Source: Argopecten irradians (lineage: Eukaryota; Mollusca; Bivalvia; Pectinida; Pectinidae). From it: 64,000 nucleotides of DNA. Position numbers and translations under genes: made by a program. The stretch spans positions 1,364,001 through 1,428,000 of the forward strand of contig NC_091144.1 in NCBI RefSeq assembly GCF_041381155.1, in the 5' to 3' direction. This document shows positions 47,110-59,600 of this stretch, in pieces (position 1 is the first letter of the stretch; each line of letters begins with the position of its first letter). The notes beneath the pieces are model-generated. The model saw nothing but the letters and a program-made list of their open reading frames with translations. It did not search any database and was not told where the DNA came from.

Positions 47110-48866
47110 TTATATGGAACTCGGGTCTGGTTCCTAGTTCAGTTAAAGCTTAAACGGAACTCGGGTCTGGTTCCTGGTTCCGTATATGTCAGATCCGTTT
47201 AAGAAAATCTGTGTTATAGAGATTAATTCTGTGTCGTATCGCTGCTGAAAGCTCAGAGTTCGATTCCGATATATGACATGTAATTGAACATTCAATTAGA
47301 GGTAGAAATCCTAATAAACGGAACTCGGCTCGTTGGCCAGTACTTTTGTTAAACGGAACTCGGGTCTGGTTCCTAGTTCCGTATAAGCTTAAACGGAACT
47401 CGGGTCTGGTTCCTAGTTCCGTTTAAATTAAACGGAACTGGAGTCTAGGTGTCAGATCCGTTTAAGGGAATTTGTGTTAAGGCGATTAATTATGTTCTGT
47501 ATTGTTCAAGGAAGCTCTAAGTTCGATTCCTGTATATAATAGGTAATTGAAAATGAGTTAGAGAGGAATCCTAATAAACGGAACTCCGCTCATTGGCCAG
47601 TATGTTTGTTAAACGGAACTCGGGTCTGGTTCCTAGTTCCGTATAAGCTTAAACGGAACTCGGGTCTGGTTCCTGGTTCCGTTTAAGTTAAACGGAACTG
47701 ATGTCTAGGTGTCAGATCCGTTTAAGAAAATCTGTGTTATAGAGATTAATTCTGTGTCGTATCGCTGCTGAAAGCTCAGAGTTCGATTCCGATATATAAT
47801 ATGTAATTGAACATTCAATTAGAGGTAGAAATCCTAATAAACGGAACTCGGCTCGTTGGCCAGTACTTTTGTTAAACGGAACTCGGGTCTGGTTCCTAGT
47901 TCCGTATAAGCTTAAACGGAACTCGGGTCTGGTTCCTAGTTCCGTTTAAGTTAAACGGAACTGGAGTCTAGGTGTCAGATCCGTTTAAGGGAATTTGTGT
48001 TAATTAAGGAGATTAATTCTGTGCTGTATTATTCATGGAAGCTCTAAGTTCGATTCCTGTATATAATAGGTAATTGAACATGCAGTTAGAGATAGGAATC
48101 CTAATAAACGGAACTCCGCTCGTTGGCCAGTATGTTTGTTAAACGGAACTCGAGTCTGGTTCCTAGTTCCGTATAAGCTTAAACGGAACTCGGGTCTGGT
48201 TCCTAGTTCCGTTTAAGTTAAACGGAACTGGAGTCTAGGTGTCAGATCCGTTTAAGGGAATTTGTGTTAAGGCGATTAATTATGTTCTGTATTGTTCAAG
48301 GAAGCTCTAAGCTAAGTTCGATTTCTGTATATAATAGGTAATTTAACATGCAGTTAGAGAGGAATCATAATAAACGGAACTCCGCTCGTTGGCCAGTATG
48401 TTTGTTAAACGGAACTCGGGTCTGGTTCCTAGTTCCGTATAAGCTTAAACGGAACTCGGTCTGGTTCCTAGTTCCGTTTAAGTTAAACGGAACTGGAGTC
48501 TAGGTGTCAGATCCGTTTTAGGGAATTTGTGTTATGGAGATTAATTCTGTTCTGTATTATTCATGGAAGCTCTAAGTTCGATTCCTGTATATAATAGGTA
48601 ATTGAACATGCAGTTAGAGAGGAATCCTAATAAACGGAACTCCGCTCGTTGGCCAGTATGTTTGTTAAACGGAACTCGGGTCTGGTTCCTAGTTCCGTAT
48701 AAGCTTAAACGGAACTCGGGTCTGGTTCCTAGTTCCGTTTAAGCTTAAACGGAACTCGGGTCTGGTTCCTAGTTCCGTTTAAGTTAAACGGAACTCGGGT
48801 CTGGTTCCTAGTTCCGTTTATTAAACGGAACTAGGAACTAGGAACTCGCAACCAACTTCAGCCCTC
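47110..48866. repeat. Right arm of the foldback-like element
   Basis: Six modules of about 262 bp; the word GTTAAACGGAACTC recurs near 47348, 47608, 47871, 48138, 48404 and 48664. Each module carries two or three palindromic subunits plus a spacer with AAGCTCTAAGTTCGATTCC. Outermost bases mirror the left arm. Confidence 0.85.
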
Positions 48867-49135
48867 CTCAGAATACCGGGAGTGGGACTGGTTTGCTCGT
48901 TGTCAGTATAATGTGACCGGGCGGGTGTGTTGCTTGGTATCTTTCGGCATGCTTCAGTGATGTAGCACTATAAAAAGGGCTAGAGTTCCACTTATCTCAA
49001 TGTACAAGAAGACATAACACGAACATGCCGCTGTCTCTCAAACACTCACCTCGCACTAAATACACACTACACATCGCATACACAGGGGGCCATCCTTACA
49101 TGACCCTGGCTTTTAATAGAACGTTAATTAATCAA
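48867..49135 (+). repeat. Repeat family A, 3' piece, split by the foldback element
   Basis: Continues the copy that starts at 40795: GGGACTGGTTTGCTCGTTG, TCAGTATAATGTGACCGGG, GCATGCTTCAGTGATGTAGC, and a tail with CATGACCCTGGCTTTTAATA and AATTAATCAAACAG. Confidence 0.75.
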
Positions 49136-49200
49136 ACAGATAATTTATTTAAATAGATAATTCGTTTTGAATTTAATTTGAATACAGTATTTAGTATTTT

Positions 49201-49915
49201 GGGTTTTTAGGTTACCTGAGACGAAAATTGACCTATTCTTATCGCCTTTTGTCCGTCTGACGTCTTGTATCCATAAATAATTTACATTTACCATTTTTCT
49301 TCAAAACTGTTGAAGCAAATTCAATGATAAACCTTTTGGGCCATAAGACAAATAATGATTGTGAATGCTAAGGCCGCCCAGGAGGCTTTGAGAGGGGTCC
49401 TAAGGGTTAACATTGACTTAACATTTCAAAATCGTCTCCACTCGCAGATGTTGTAGAATCAAAATTAATACTCTTCATAGATTGAAAGGTCTTAATACCT
49501 TCTAGAATAAATGTGATTTTCATAGCCCTTGGGTCATAGATTTCCCTGGGGAGGGAGTAAATTTACTATAGTCTATATCGGAAAACACATTTATGGGAAT
49601 TAGTTGCTAAATAGTCCATAGCAAATTATTTAATTTTAGTTTTAGGCTGAAATAGTATTTTAGCATCATATAATTTTCAAATGTGTCCTGCCTGACTCCA
49701 AGGGTTCAGAGGGGCGGTGCCAAAAGGAGTTGAAATAACTAAAAGTTCAAACATTGAATTCAAATTTGACGGAACCAAATACTAGAATTAAATTGATACT
49801 GACGGATTTCAGGAACTGATGGGTACAATGGACCAATGTCTATTGTTTGTATGGCTTTGTTTAATTCTGTAACCAAACTCAGGTGACAGTTAAGGCCCAT
49901 GGGCCTCTTTTTTTA
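49201..49915. repeat. Dispersed repeat with CAGGTGA / GGCCCATGGGCC end
   Basis: Begins GGTTACCTGAGACGAAAATT and ends CTCAGGTGACAGTTAAGGCC followed by CATGGGCCTC. The inverted GGTTACCTGAG / CTCAGGTGAC pair suggests TIRs. It resembles a repeat I associate with bivalves; no transposase frame inside. Confidence 0.5.
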
Positions 49916-49919
49916 ATGA

Positions 49920-50905
49920 AGGCATATTTCGTTATATTATAAATACATAATTATCATCATCCAAAAGCGTACAGTTGTTATGTATTTACTTAATGTAATG
50001 GAAATTTAATACTAATTTTATAGTATTTTTGTTAACAAAACTATTTCTTCAATTCATTAATTTGGTTTTATCTAGGTGCACATGGTCTATTTTCGAATTA
50101 ATAGTCACTTTTTTATTTCTAAATATAACGAGCTACATTTTAGCCTATGAGAAGGCTTTTCATTGATTTTGTTTTTTTAAATTTCGTTTGAAACGATATT
50201 CTTATGGCATGTTTTCGAAAGGTTTTAAAGGTTTATACATAATCGATAGCATGCCCAAAAATCTTTATTTGTATTCAGTCAAATATTATAAATTTTGCGC
50301 TTTAAAAATCAACTTGTCAATATAGAAAATTATGAAATAAAAAATGAACCCTTCATTAGCATTAATCAAAAATACATGTATGTTCAAAAAGTGTCCGCAA
50401 GGGGTCTTCATGCCCTGGGTATTGCTAGAATATATCATTCCATGCCCTTTATGTCTATGGCATTTGAAAGAACTCTGAGCATGGGAACCTTTTATCATCC
50501 TTCTGTGAAGCATATGTATCTAAGAAACATACCCTGAAATTGCTTATATTGATTTCAAAATATAACATATTTATATTATTAATTATACATAAATCAATTA
50601 AATGATTGGTATTTACAAGTATAAATAAGTCATAAAAAGCAGGTAGACATCGTTTTTTTAGAGAACGTTAAGCCTAAAACAAGAACAATAGTTCCATGTT
50701 AGCATCACATGACTGTCAAAAGTCGCAAACCAAGTCATAAACTTAGGGGAAACCAAACTCATTTAAAGGTGAGCGCTAAATAAGAGCGTACAATATATAC
50801 ATAATCCGACATATTACGATGTGTCTCGGCTTGTGTGATACGTAAAATGAATATTAGTATTAATTGAAGTCATTGATAAAACTGTTTGAACTTCTGAAAA
50901 AGTAT
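49920..50905. other. Non-coding stretch
   Basis: AT-rich. Segment 50380-50530 is less AT-rich and open on both strands, but no domain was recognised. Confidence 0.35.
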
Positions 50906-50916
50906 AATGATCTTAC

Positions 50917-50992
50917 CTGTTGACATCACGGTGTTTTCCGGAATTAGGATCAGTTGCATAAATGCAATCCATCCTTTTAACATCACACTCAT
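50917..50992 (-). CDS. Candidate first coding exon with signal peptide
   Basis: The minus-strand ATG at 50992 opens MSVMLKGWIAFMQLILIP and continues to ENTVMST, then donor G|GTAAGA at 50917 (phase 1). A short Lys, a hydrophobic core and small residues after it look like a signal peptide. It is the only good secretory start on this strand, and could be the 5' end of the F5/8C-PAN-lectin gene about 15.6 kb downstream; the linking exons were not found, so this is a proposal. Confidence 0.35.
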
Positions 50993-53270
50993 CGTCAAGG
51001 CGTCAGCAGTTCCTAGAACAAACACATACTTGTACACTAAAATAGCACACTTTGTAATGTGTGTTCAGTAATAACGACAGAAATCAATCATGCATCGCTC
51101 GATACAAATATAAACGGTAGATGTCAGTCGACTATAGACACATCAGGGTGCTATGTTGATCGATATGGGCATTGGTTACACATTTCGTCACGAAGTACTG
51201 TAATGTCATAATACAGACGGTCTTTTTGTGTGTGTGAACGGCTGTATGTTTGGAGAGGCTGCGGCATATTTGTGTTGTGTCGCCAAGCTATAATTAAGAT
51301 CTTCCGCATTGGTCTTTTGTACTCATATATCATTGTTTTTTACTTATATAAACTTTCATGTACCTACTTTCCTTCCTAAGTAAGCAACGAATACCTACTA
51401 TTACATTGTTTACAGAAGTGACGTACAGTTACAGCAGTGATCAATAATAACAGATTTTTCAGCTTTATCAGAAATATTTCTGTCGTGGATTTATTACCCA
51501 TGTCTGTTCAACAAATATTTAATTTAAAATACAAATGTAAATGTATGTAAATGTATCTAGGGTATTCTCCGTAGTCTCGAATACTGCAATTAAAATATTT
51601 AATTTGATCAAAGAGATCAAGACTATAAATAATCGACCAAAACATATGATAAATATGACATTATTATTATGTATCTTTGTAATAATGGGACTCATGACTT
51701 ATATAGTTCTGCTACTTTTACAACCACACCTCCGGAAACAGACACACTTTCACACACGCAAAACAGGCTCTGTACCTTAGATGTTTGCAGGACGTTTATA
51801 TAATCAACACCTGACAGATTTATACAGAATACACAATACAAAAGCGAGACAGCACTGCAGTGCTTCATCACATGTACATCAAATACCAGTCTAAGATATT
51901 TTCATTATATGGCGTTTAAAGAAAACGATGTTTCGCATACGAAAAAAGTGATATGGAGTTTTCATTAATTACACTGTACTTATTTCGTAGTTTGCTTTGA
52001 GAACGTCATGCCATGAAACAGAAGTTCTGGATGCTCGTAATCGTTGACAACATCTGGATTGTAATGATGAAGGAACCTTAAACAATTTAACACCAAACTA
52101 AACAGGTAAGGTGTCCGTTTTAATTGAATGTGCACGGTGCGTGTGAACCTGTTTCCTGGTAACTGACTATTGACACAGTGACCAAAGTAGTCGGAGCATA
52201 TGGTGTTGTCCCAGACCAACGGTAATCAGTGTGATTAAGTGACAAAGCTTCTCATTGTCTGTGTGATTAGTGGTCAGGCTGTGACCGATAAGGGTTTACC
52301 AGGACAATGCAGCAATTCATCTTTAAATCATGCTTAATAACAACCAGTTGCTCAGACCTTTGACTTCCATTCTCAAGGTCTTGTTATGGCGTTATCCCGG
52401 TTGAATCCATCCTATAACTAGGAATTCGCCTCTATGGCCATATAGTAATATTGATGCCAAATACGGTGAGCGTGTCTTCAGTGTATAGTTTAAAAAAAAA
52501 GGATTGATACCAACAGATGTTGAATCAGATGAAGCCTCGACTGACACTCAGGACTAATATAATAGAAAACTCGTTTTAAACAAAAATACATCTCCGCATG
52601 GTAAGTATATTTATCTCCGATATGCTATCAAAGATATAGCAGGAATATTACTTAGTGACATGGATTACTTCCAAATGTTGGAATCAATCATTGTACCGTC
52701 GTTACCAGTTTACATAGATAATGTTCCTTGTTTCTTGATGAATACCAGTTATATTTCATCGAGTGAGGTGGAAACTTTGATATTTTTCGTACGAATCCTT
52801 TGCTATTATTACGTCGTTTTTTGTGAGCATATTTGTACACAAAATATGACGTCATTTTTGTGCACAAACTAATGAAGTAACAAAATGATATTTTCACTGT
52901 TAATGCTGCATTCCGATTGATCACAAGCGAGTGTGAAAAACAGATAAAAAATTATATTTTCACTGGAGTATATCGCTTTTATGTTCACATTAAAAGCTTT
53001 TGTAATAAATGATGTTCTTTGTTTATATGATATCGGCAATACTCAATGTCTTCCTTACTCTTTTTGTTTAATTTATTTTCATACAAAATTTAAGTGTAAA
53101 ATGATGTTTTGATGGTATAACATTATATCCAAGCAATACGAATGATCATTAAATAGCATTAATCATAAGTAAATCATTCATTTAGAAAAAAAAATAATCC
53201 ATTGGAAAATCAATGGATTTTTGCGTTTAAACGTCTTTTATGTTGTGAGTATACTCTTAAAATTGATTAA

Positions 53271-53425
53271 AAGCATTGGTGTCACTATTTTTTAACTTCA
53301 TTTTCGGGTTATGAAATAAATTTTGTTTTCAGACTTTTGTGTGAATATGCGGAATCCCATACTTTGCAAACAATATTTGTTTCATACCCGGGTTACGTTT
53401 TAAAAAAATAGTGACACCAATGCTT
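53271..53425. mobile_element. Hairpin MITE, 155 bp
   Basis: Ends GCATTGGTGTCACTA and TAGTGACACCAATGC are perfect inverted repeats, and pairing continues inward (TTTCGGGTTATGAAA against TTTCATACCCGGGTT). TTAAAA flanks both ends and may be, or include, a TTAA target duplication. Confidence 0.8.
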
Positions 53426-55289
53426 AAAAAATAAATAGTATCTGATGTATATAATAAATATGTGATATTCATATGAAACCAAACGTAAAACCAATTCTGG
53501 TGATATGTCTTCCGTTTCCTGTAAGGTCTAGATAAGGCTATAAATATTAATTTGAAAATAAATATATACATGAAAGATGTTCAGTATTTGTCCTCATTCG
53601 ATTGGCCGTAATGTCTTGTTTTTGTTGGGGGTGTTTCCAGCTCCTGTTGCTGCTTTTATCAATGCGAATCAAGGTCGTATCAAAATGGTTTATATTATTA
53701 AAGATGCTCAACCGCTGACAAATGGTATTTTTTCACTATCAAAAACAGGAGCAGACGATTTAGTTTTTTTATTCAGTTACAAAAGTTACTTACTTTACAC
53801 CATTGCCAGCACTGGAAAGTTTAAGCCTCTAATTTTAATTTAAGTTAAAATTACAAAAAAATAATTAATTTCATCCCGGAAAAAATTCCGTGGCACTATA
53901 TCCTATATGAAATTAAGTACTGATTGCGCATACACCAAAGGTAAAGCAAATTATTTTATATTAGTTTTTGTGTTAATTAGAATATATATACACGATTAAA
54001 CATCAATTATTGTTCAAGTAATTATTATCATTTATGCTCTGTCGGCTGTGGATCATCTTTAACTAAAGTTAATGATTTTAAATAAGGTTCATGTGAACAA
54101 GACGTCAATGGTTAGCCATTATCACAGCTATTGTGTTTTCCAGAAATTATTGCATACACGCTTGTAATGCCATCACGTGACCACCTGTACTATAACGTTG
54201 GAAGATGAAATGGATGATGGTTGGTTGATTGATTATATTAACATTAGATCACTTAAGGAGGGCCAGCACCAAATATTTCCGGTGCGTTGCGTGTGTATTT
54301 TGACTACAGTATGTTCCTGTTGTGACGGAAATAGTGGTATGTTTGCCCTTTTTACATTGCATTGTTCGCGACCGGCCAATGACAGCTGACAACGGACAAA
54401 AAATTGTTGCCCATATATTACAAATTAGGGAGCCCTGGTACGTGTTTCGTTGATCAACTCTATCTCCCTGTTAGACCTGCATTGGAAGATGCAGTCCATA
54501 TTTCAAGTTTTCAGTTATCGTTACGTTACATTAATTTCCAAACACTAACACCACACTTGAGCAGCATACTCAAATGATCGAACCATTTATATATAAATAA
54601 CTTTTTACAAAGTTTCATAAAAAGTTTAATTCCACATGTTTAATATTTAATATGATACTAGATTAAAATCACTACATAGATCTATATTAAGTTTGTTTGT
54701 GTGTGTGAATGTCATGAAATATATATATTTGACCTAATTAGGTACATTTTCTATGCTCTGTTATATACTTATTCACTTCATAATGTGTGTAAATATTATC
54801 ACCATATCACCTAAGGAAATATTTTATATAGGCTTCACTTGCTATTCAATTCTTTTGACATCAGATCTGGTCTATAAAACTTGTTGAAATAAAAATCAAA
54901 CGCCTGATCAATTCCTTGAAATCTAATATCATTCGCAATACCCTGTTAATTGACTATGTTGTCCGAATGGAATTTTTTCATTTATGTTAATAAATAATAA
55001 CCTTCTCAGAGGCTCAATATCCTAACATTCAGATTTGTAGCTATATATATACATTTGAACACCGTAAAGGCGTCATATTGACATGTAGCGGTGTCATTAT
55101 TTGCAGTGTTTTTTTAGACTAAAATACCATGTTAAATATGACAGCAGTAGAGCTAATTTATTTTATTTTCTGTGTATTTTATACATATATATATATATAT
55201 AAATATATTATGTTGATTGTGCGGACACATCATGACGCTAATATAATATATTTGAAATTGCTTTTGCGCAAAATAAGCACGGTTACAGA

Positions 55290-55345
55290 ATCCCGAGAAG
55301 CTCAGTAAGTGCGGAGGTCCCGGGTTCGAATTCCAATTTGGCCCC
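55290..55345 (+). repeat. tRNA-derived SINE fragment
   Basis: Contains GGTCCCGGGTTCGAATTCC, a good pol III B box, with a weak AGCTCAGTAAGTGC A-box-like word upstream. Does not fold as a complete tRNA. Confidence 0.5.
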
Positions 55346-56563
55346 TACGGTTTCCCTGCTTACGTATGTTCATTGCTTTGTTATTTTTGTATAGGCTTAG
55401 AATCTAATAACAGAAAACTGTAAATGCAAATACAGAATATGAAATGGCTTAACATAGATAATTTACTTTCGGGTTACTTTCGGGTATACCACTCCACTGG
55501 AGCACACTTCTTGTCACATTATACTCACAACGGGCAAACCAGTGTTTCCTGTATGCAGAGCGTTAAGCAGGGGAAGAAACTGCCACTTTTATAAACTTTG
55601 TTGTGCCTCGACCAGGGGAAAGGTTTGTTTATTTGTTTCATTTAATCAACGCCCTATTATCAGCGTTTGAAATTAACGCCTGTCTGTATGACCGTGACGA
55701 CAATTTTAAAGTCGGGCTGACAGTTTTTGCCATGTAACTGGTTCTTTGACATGCAACTTTTTGTCCAGATAGAAGATGTATACAAACAAATATCAATAGA
55801 ATAATTGTTTTGAGGACACTGGGCGATTTGGGGTTCCAAGGACTTGGGGTTCACCTCTCGGGAGTCAACTCGACCAAAGGCAATATGTTGAAGTCCGTGA
55901 ACATTATCGGCGTAGTTTACACCTGGTCATGCTTGTATTCGGACGTATTATACGAACCCGTACTATCGTGTGACCGTAGACTACGACTGCCCATGTTGGC
56001 ACTTTATGCACATTGAACATATTCACCACGGAATTGTAGAAAAGTTGAAGATCAAATGACACAAAACTATTCTGGTGTTCGGTCAACTCTGTTGGGAGCG
56101 CACGATACTAATCTGAATATGCGGATATATTTTGTTAGTATATTAAAAGCTGTTACAGTACTTTGCTAGTATTTTTTGTAATCATACAAACTACAAGGAT
56201 GAAGGACGAATTGTAAATTTTTAAAGACCAACAACGTTTTGGGTCAGCCGGTCCTTGGGACCAGTAGGTAAACAAATCCTTAAGGGAGAGCACTGCCTAT
56301 TATTAGACATTATCTACTCCTACTTAACTGTCAGTATGAAAAAAGGATTTACTGAATGATTAACTCTTTGTCGGTGCCATGTGACCGTACATGTATGTGT
56401 CTTGAATGTTATATGGACTAAAAATGGGCAAATTTCCGTTCTTTCATTGAGAGCAAACGCAAAAATTCTACAGTCTCCAAAGTTTAAATCAATATTCAAT
56501 AGTATATTTGATGTATCGCCGTTATTTATTGACATTGTAAAACTGATGTATGTTTATTGGTAG

Positions 56564-56624
56564 GATGCGTTGTGGATAGGTTTGACAGTACTACAGACAG
56601 TCTGTAATGCTATACAAGCCAAAA
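56564..56624 (+). CDS. Exon 1 of the model: signal-peptide-like
   Basis: Codes DALWIGLTVLQTVCNAIQAK and ends in donor GTAAGT, phase 1, matching the next exon. An in-frame TAG lies directly before it as part of the acceptor TTATTGGTAG, so an upstream exon must supply the ATG. Least certain exon of the model. Confidence 0.4.
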
Positions 56625-59600
56625 GTAAGTATATGTGTATCATTTCTTTCACCAGTAGTATAATTTTGTTATGGACTTTATCGTATCAAATTAAATATCA
56701 TTTTTGAAAACAAACATCAAGTTTGTATAAATTCTTAAAGAAATACTAGCATACAAATTACGTTTTTGGTTTATCTACAACAGTTGGTACTTTTAGTTCC
56801 AAGGAAAGTATTACACACCTTGACAAACAAGGAAAACAAAATCCCTTCAAATACTTGGTTTTCCGCTTATTCACTGAAGAAGTCGATAACATGACTATCC
56901 TGTTAACGCTTGTTTACATACACGTACCTGTACGACTTTCTTTCCATAGATACGGTGTGTTACCAAGGATGGTCGCTTTCCCAAGATAGATGTTACAGAC
57001 TTTTCACGACATTAAAGACATGGAATGATGCACATGCGCACTGCGAGCAGTTTAATGGTGGTTCTCTTGTGTTGCCAAACACACAGCAAGTTATAACCAA
57101 AATGGGTAGCGAACTGGAAATACGTGCAGAAACATCATATTGGATCGGTATGAAATACGAGGTTTGTGTGAATCAATTTAATTAAAATAGGCTATGGGAT
57201 AGGAGGGTCCCACATGCACCCCCCCCCCCCCCCGGTTGTTTTAACCGATTGATAAGAGGTCAAATAACTGATTACGAGTAATAATTTGTTGTTGGGAAAC
57301 AATGTGCTGCGTTAAGCAAAATATGGAAAAAATGCTGAAAAATTACCATTTTTGAGCTTAAAATCGTATTTTTTTCATTTTCTGCGTTCAAATCACTACA
57401 TATATTTGATTATTTGGTCCTGACGTGCATTTGTTGTTCTATTGTGGTCATTTTGATACCTCATTTGTCTACAGTTGAAAAATGTCAATGTTATGACTAT
57501 TTTTCAGTTTTCAGTGGAATTCGAGATGGTGGCCATCTTGATGACGTCATAACCGGAACTTATACGATGTTAACATTGGTTTTTGTTGTTTTTGATGCTT
57601 AATCTGATTGATGAGTGGTCAAAAAACTTATTAGAAATAATAGTTTCATGTTGGGAAACATTTGTGCTGCATCAAGCCAAATATGAAAAATTTGCTGAAA
57701 AATCACCGTTTTTTAGCTTAAAATCAGATTTTTTCATTTTATGCGTATAAATCACTACATATATTGGATTTTTTGGTCCTGATGTGTATTTGTTGTGCAA
57801 TTGTGGTCATTTTGATACCTCATTTGTCTACTTCGGTTAAAAAATGTCAATGTTATGACTATTTTTCAATTTTTAGTGAAATTCGAGATGGCGGCCATCT
57901 TTATGACGTCATAACCGGAAGTTCATCCCAACTTATGCAATGTTAACATTTTGATTTGTGATCAGTGGGTCATAAGGGTTTAGAAAAATATTGGTTCGGA
58001 GGTTTGGGGGAGTATGCATGTAGGACCCTCCTAGCCCATGGCCTAAAATTAGTTTATTTATTTGATTAATTAACGGCCTTCCGTGTATGCGATGTGCAGC
58101 GTGTATGTAGTGTGTATTCGTGTTGTGCTTTCTTATTAAAATCAGACTTGCAACTCTGCTCTACTACGATGTTTTACAGTACATTCCAGGTCCGTCACAA
58201 CTGGTTTTGTTTTCCTAATGATTGGAAAAAGACGAATGTCACCCTTAATTTGTTAATCTCGTGAAAAGACATCTGTAAATAACAACAGACCAATATTGTT
58301 TTTTGTTGTAAGTAAAATCAAGGAGAAACAGTTATCTTTCAGGTATTTTCTTAAGATCTAAGCGACAATTTGACATCATCAACCACAAAAATTTTCTTTA
58401 TAAATTCAAATGTCATAGTATTTCAGAACACTCGGCGAACTTTAAAATCATACCTTTCGGCCATGGTCCACTAAGTTAACTAGTTAATTATCAATAAAGG
58501 GATTTAATGTATTTTTCTAATTTTCATAGCGGCTATGAATAGCAGAAGCTATCTACATATCCCATGACGCGCGCTAGCGCTCCTCGGAAGAAAATTCGAC
58601 TCCATTAAAGATACCCAATAAAACGTACATACAACCATAGTTTTACCAGGATTATTCTCAATGTTAACAATAGTTAAACATCAACCCCACACTCTAGATC
58701 TAGTTCAATGTGGAGGTATATATTTGATTTTTATCATTTCATTTAACCTACACAATCTATATCGAAAATATAATTTCTTTCCTCAATATTTTGCTCTACA
58801 CACTGAGAGCATAGGTTTTCGGGAGCAATCATAGATTTATGGGTAACAATCATCACGATATGATGCTTTGCTCTTTTGATCCAATGTTATCGCTCTAATT
58901 TACAAACTTTTAAGAGCCCTGGGAAATATTTAGTTATGGGATATGTTTACTTGACCAATTGTTTATTAAATTTCTTTTGATTATACAATGATCGTTGCCA
59001 TAAATGGATAATATTTTAAATCCATGTTTAGCGTCAAAATAGTCTTTTGGCAACGAAATATATTCTTGAGTGGTGTTATATTTTATTAATAAACCCTCCC
59101 TACAAGATTCAAATATAATTAGATGACCAACAACGGAATATTTGTTACGGAAATGCTCTCTCGTTCATCTCAAATAGGGCTGAGGGACTAAAGATCAAGT
59201 GTTATTACAAGAGAAAAATATGACTCCGTTATAGAAAACATCACATTTTTCACATTACGTAATACGTAATGAGTACTTAAACATCTGGCGGCACCCTGCC
59301 TTGCTTTCAGTCCTATTATTATCATAGTTGCTTTTTATAAAAGGATAACCAGAAGGCCGATTAGTTTGATGGACACGCTATCGCCTGCGTTTTGATCTTT
59401 AATGTGTGATATCTCTACTGTCACAGTTCCTAACAAATATTTGTGCAACATATTATTTAGATACATAAACTATTAAATATGTTTTAAAATGTATAATGTC
59501 TTAATAATATACAAACTATTTGGGTATATTTTGTTTATTTTTGTAATATTGGCATAATTGAAGCGTTGTATTTTTGTTGTCAATTGTATGTGTCCTAAAC

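Larger units (their letters stand above)
40877..48866. mobile_element. Foldback-like element of about 8 kb with modular inverted arms
   Basis: Both ends carry the inverted words GTGGTTGCGAGTTCCTAG (left, near 40881) and CTAGGAACTCGCAACCAACT (right, near 48840). The arms consist of 260-bp modules built from AAACGGAACT...AGTTCCGTTT palindromes. CTCAGAATACCGGGAGTG is present exactly on both sides (40859-40876 and 48867-48884), and removing the element rejoins a normal family A sequence. That indicates insertion with an 18-bp duplication. Inside is a decayed DIRS-like retroelement and one family C repeat. Foldback elements of flies and sea urchins have comparable tandemly structured inverted arms; no foldback transposase was recognised here. 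Confidence 0.75.
51000..56560. other. Intergenic region with small repeats
   Basis: No confirmed exon. Open frames at 51541-51780 (one hydrophobic segment), 53577-53843 and 54177-54389 have no recognisable domain. A (TA)n tract lies at about 55182-55212. Upstream exons of the lectin gene may lie here but were not identified. Confidence 0.4.

Noticed and set aside
40877-48866. Single DIRS element with its own inverted terminal repeats
   Set aside because: DIRS elements do not normally make target duplications, and the modular arms are unlike known DIRS termini; a composite is preferred, though not proven.
51541-51780. Small frame with one possible membrane helix
   Set aside because: No homology, no supporting splice or start context; hydrophobic runs arise easily in AT-rich DNA.
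53577-53843. 88-codon plus-strand frame
   Set aside because: No recognisable domain and no neighbouring exon; kept only as a note.
55290-55345. tRNA gene
   Set aside because: Only the B box and T-loop-like part fit; acceptor and anticodon arms do not pair.
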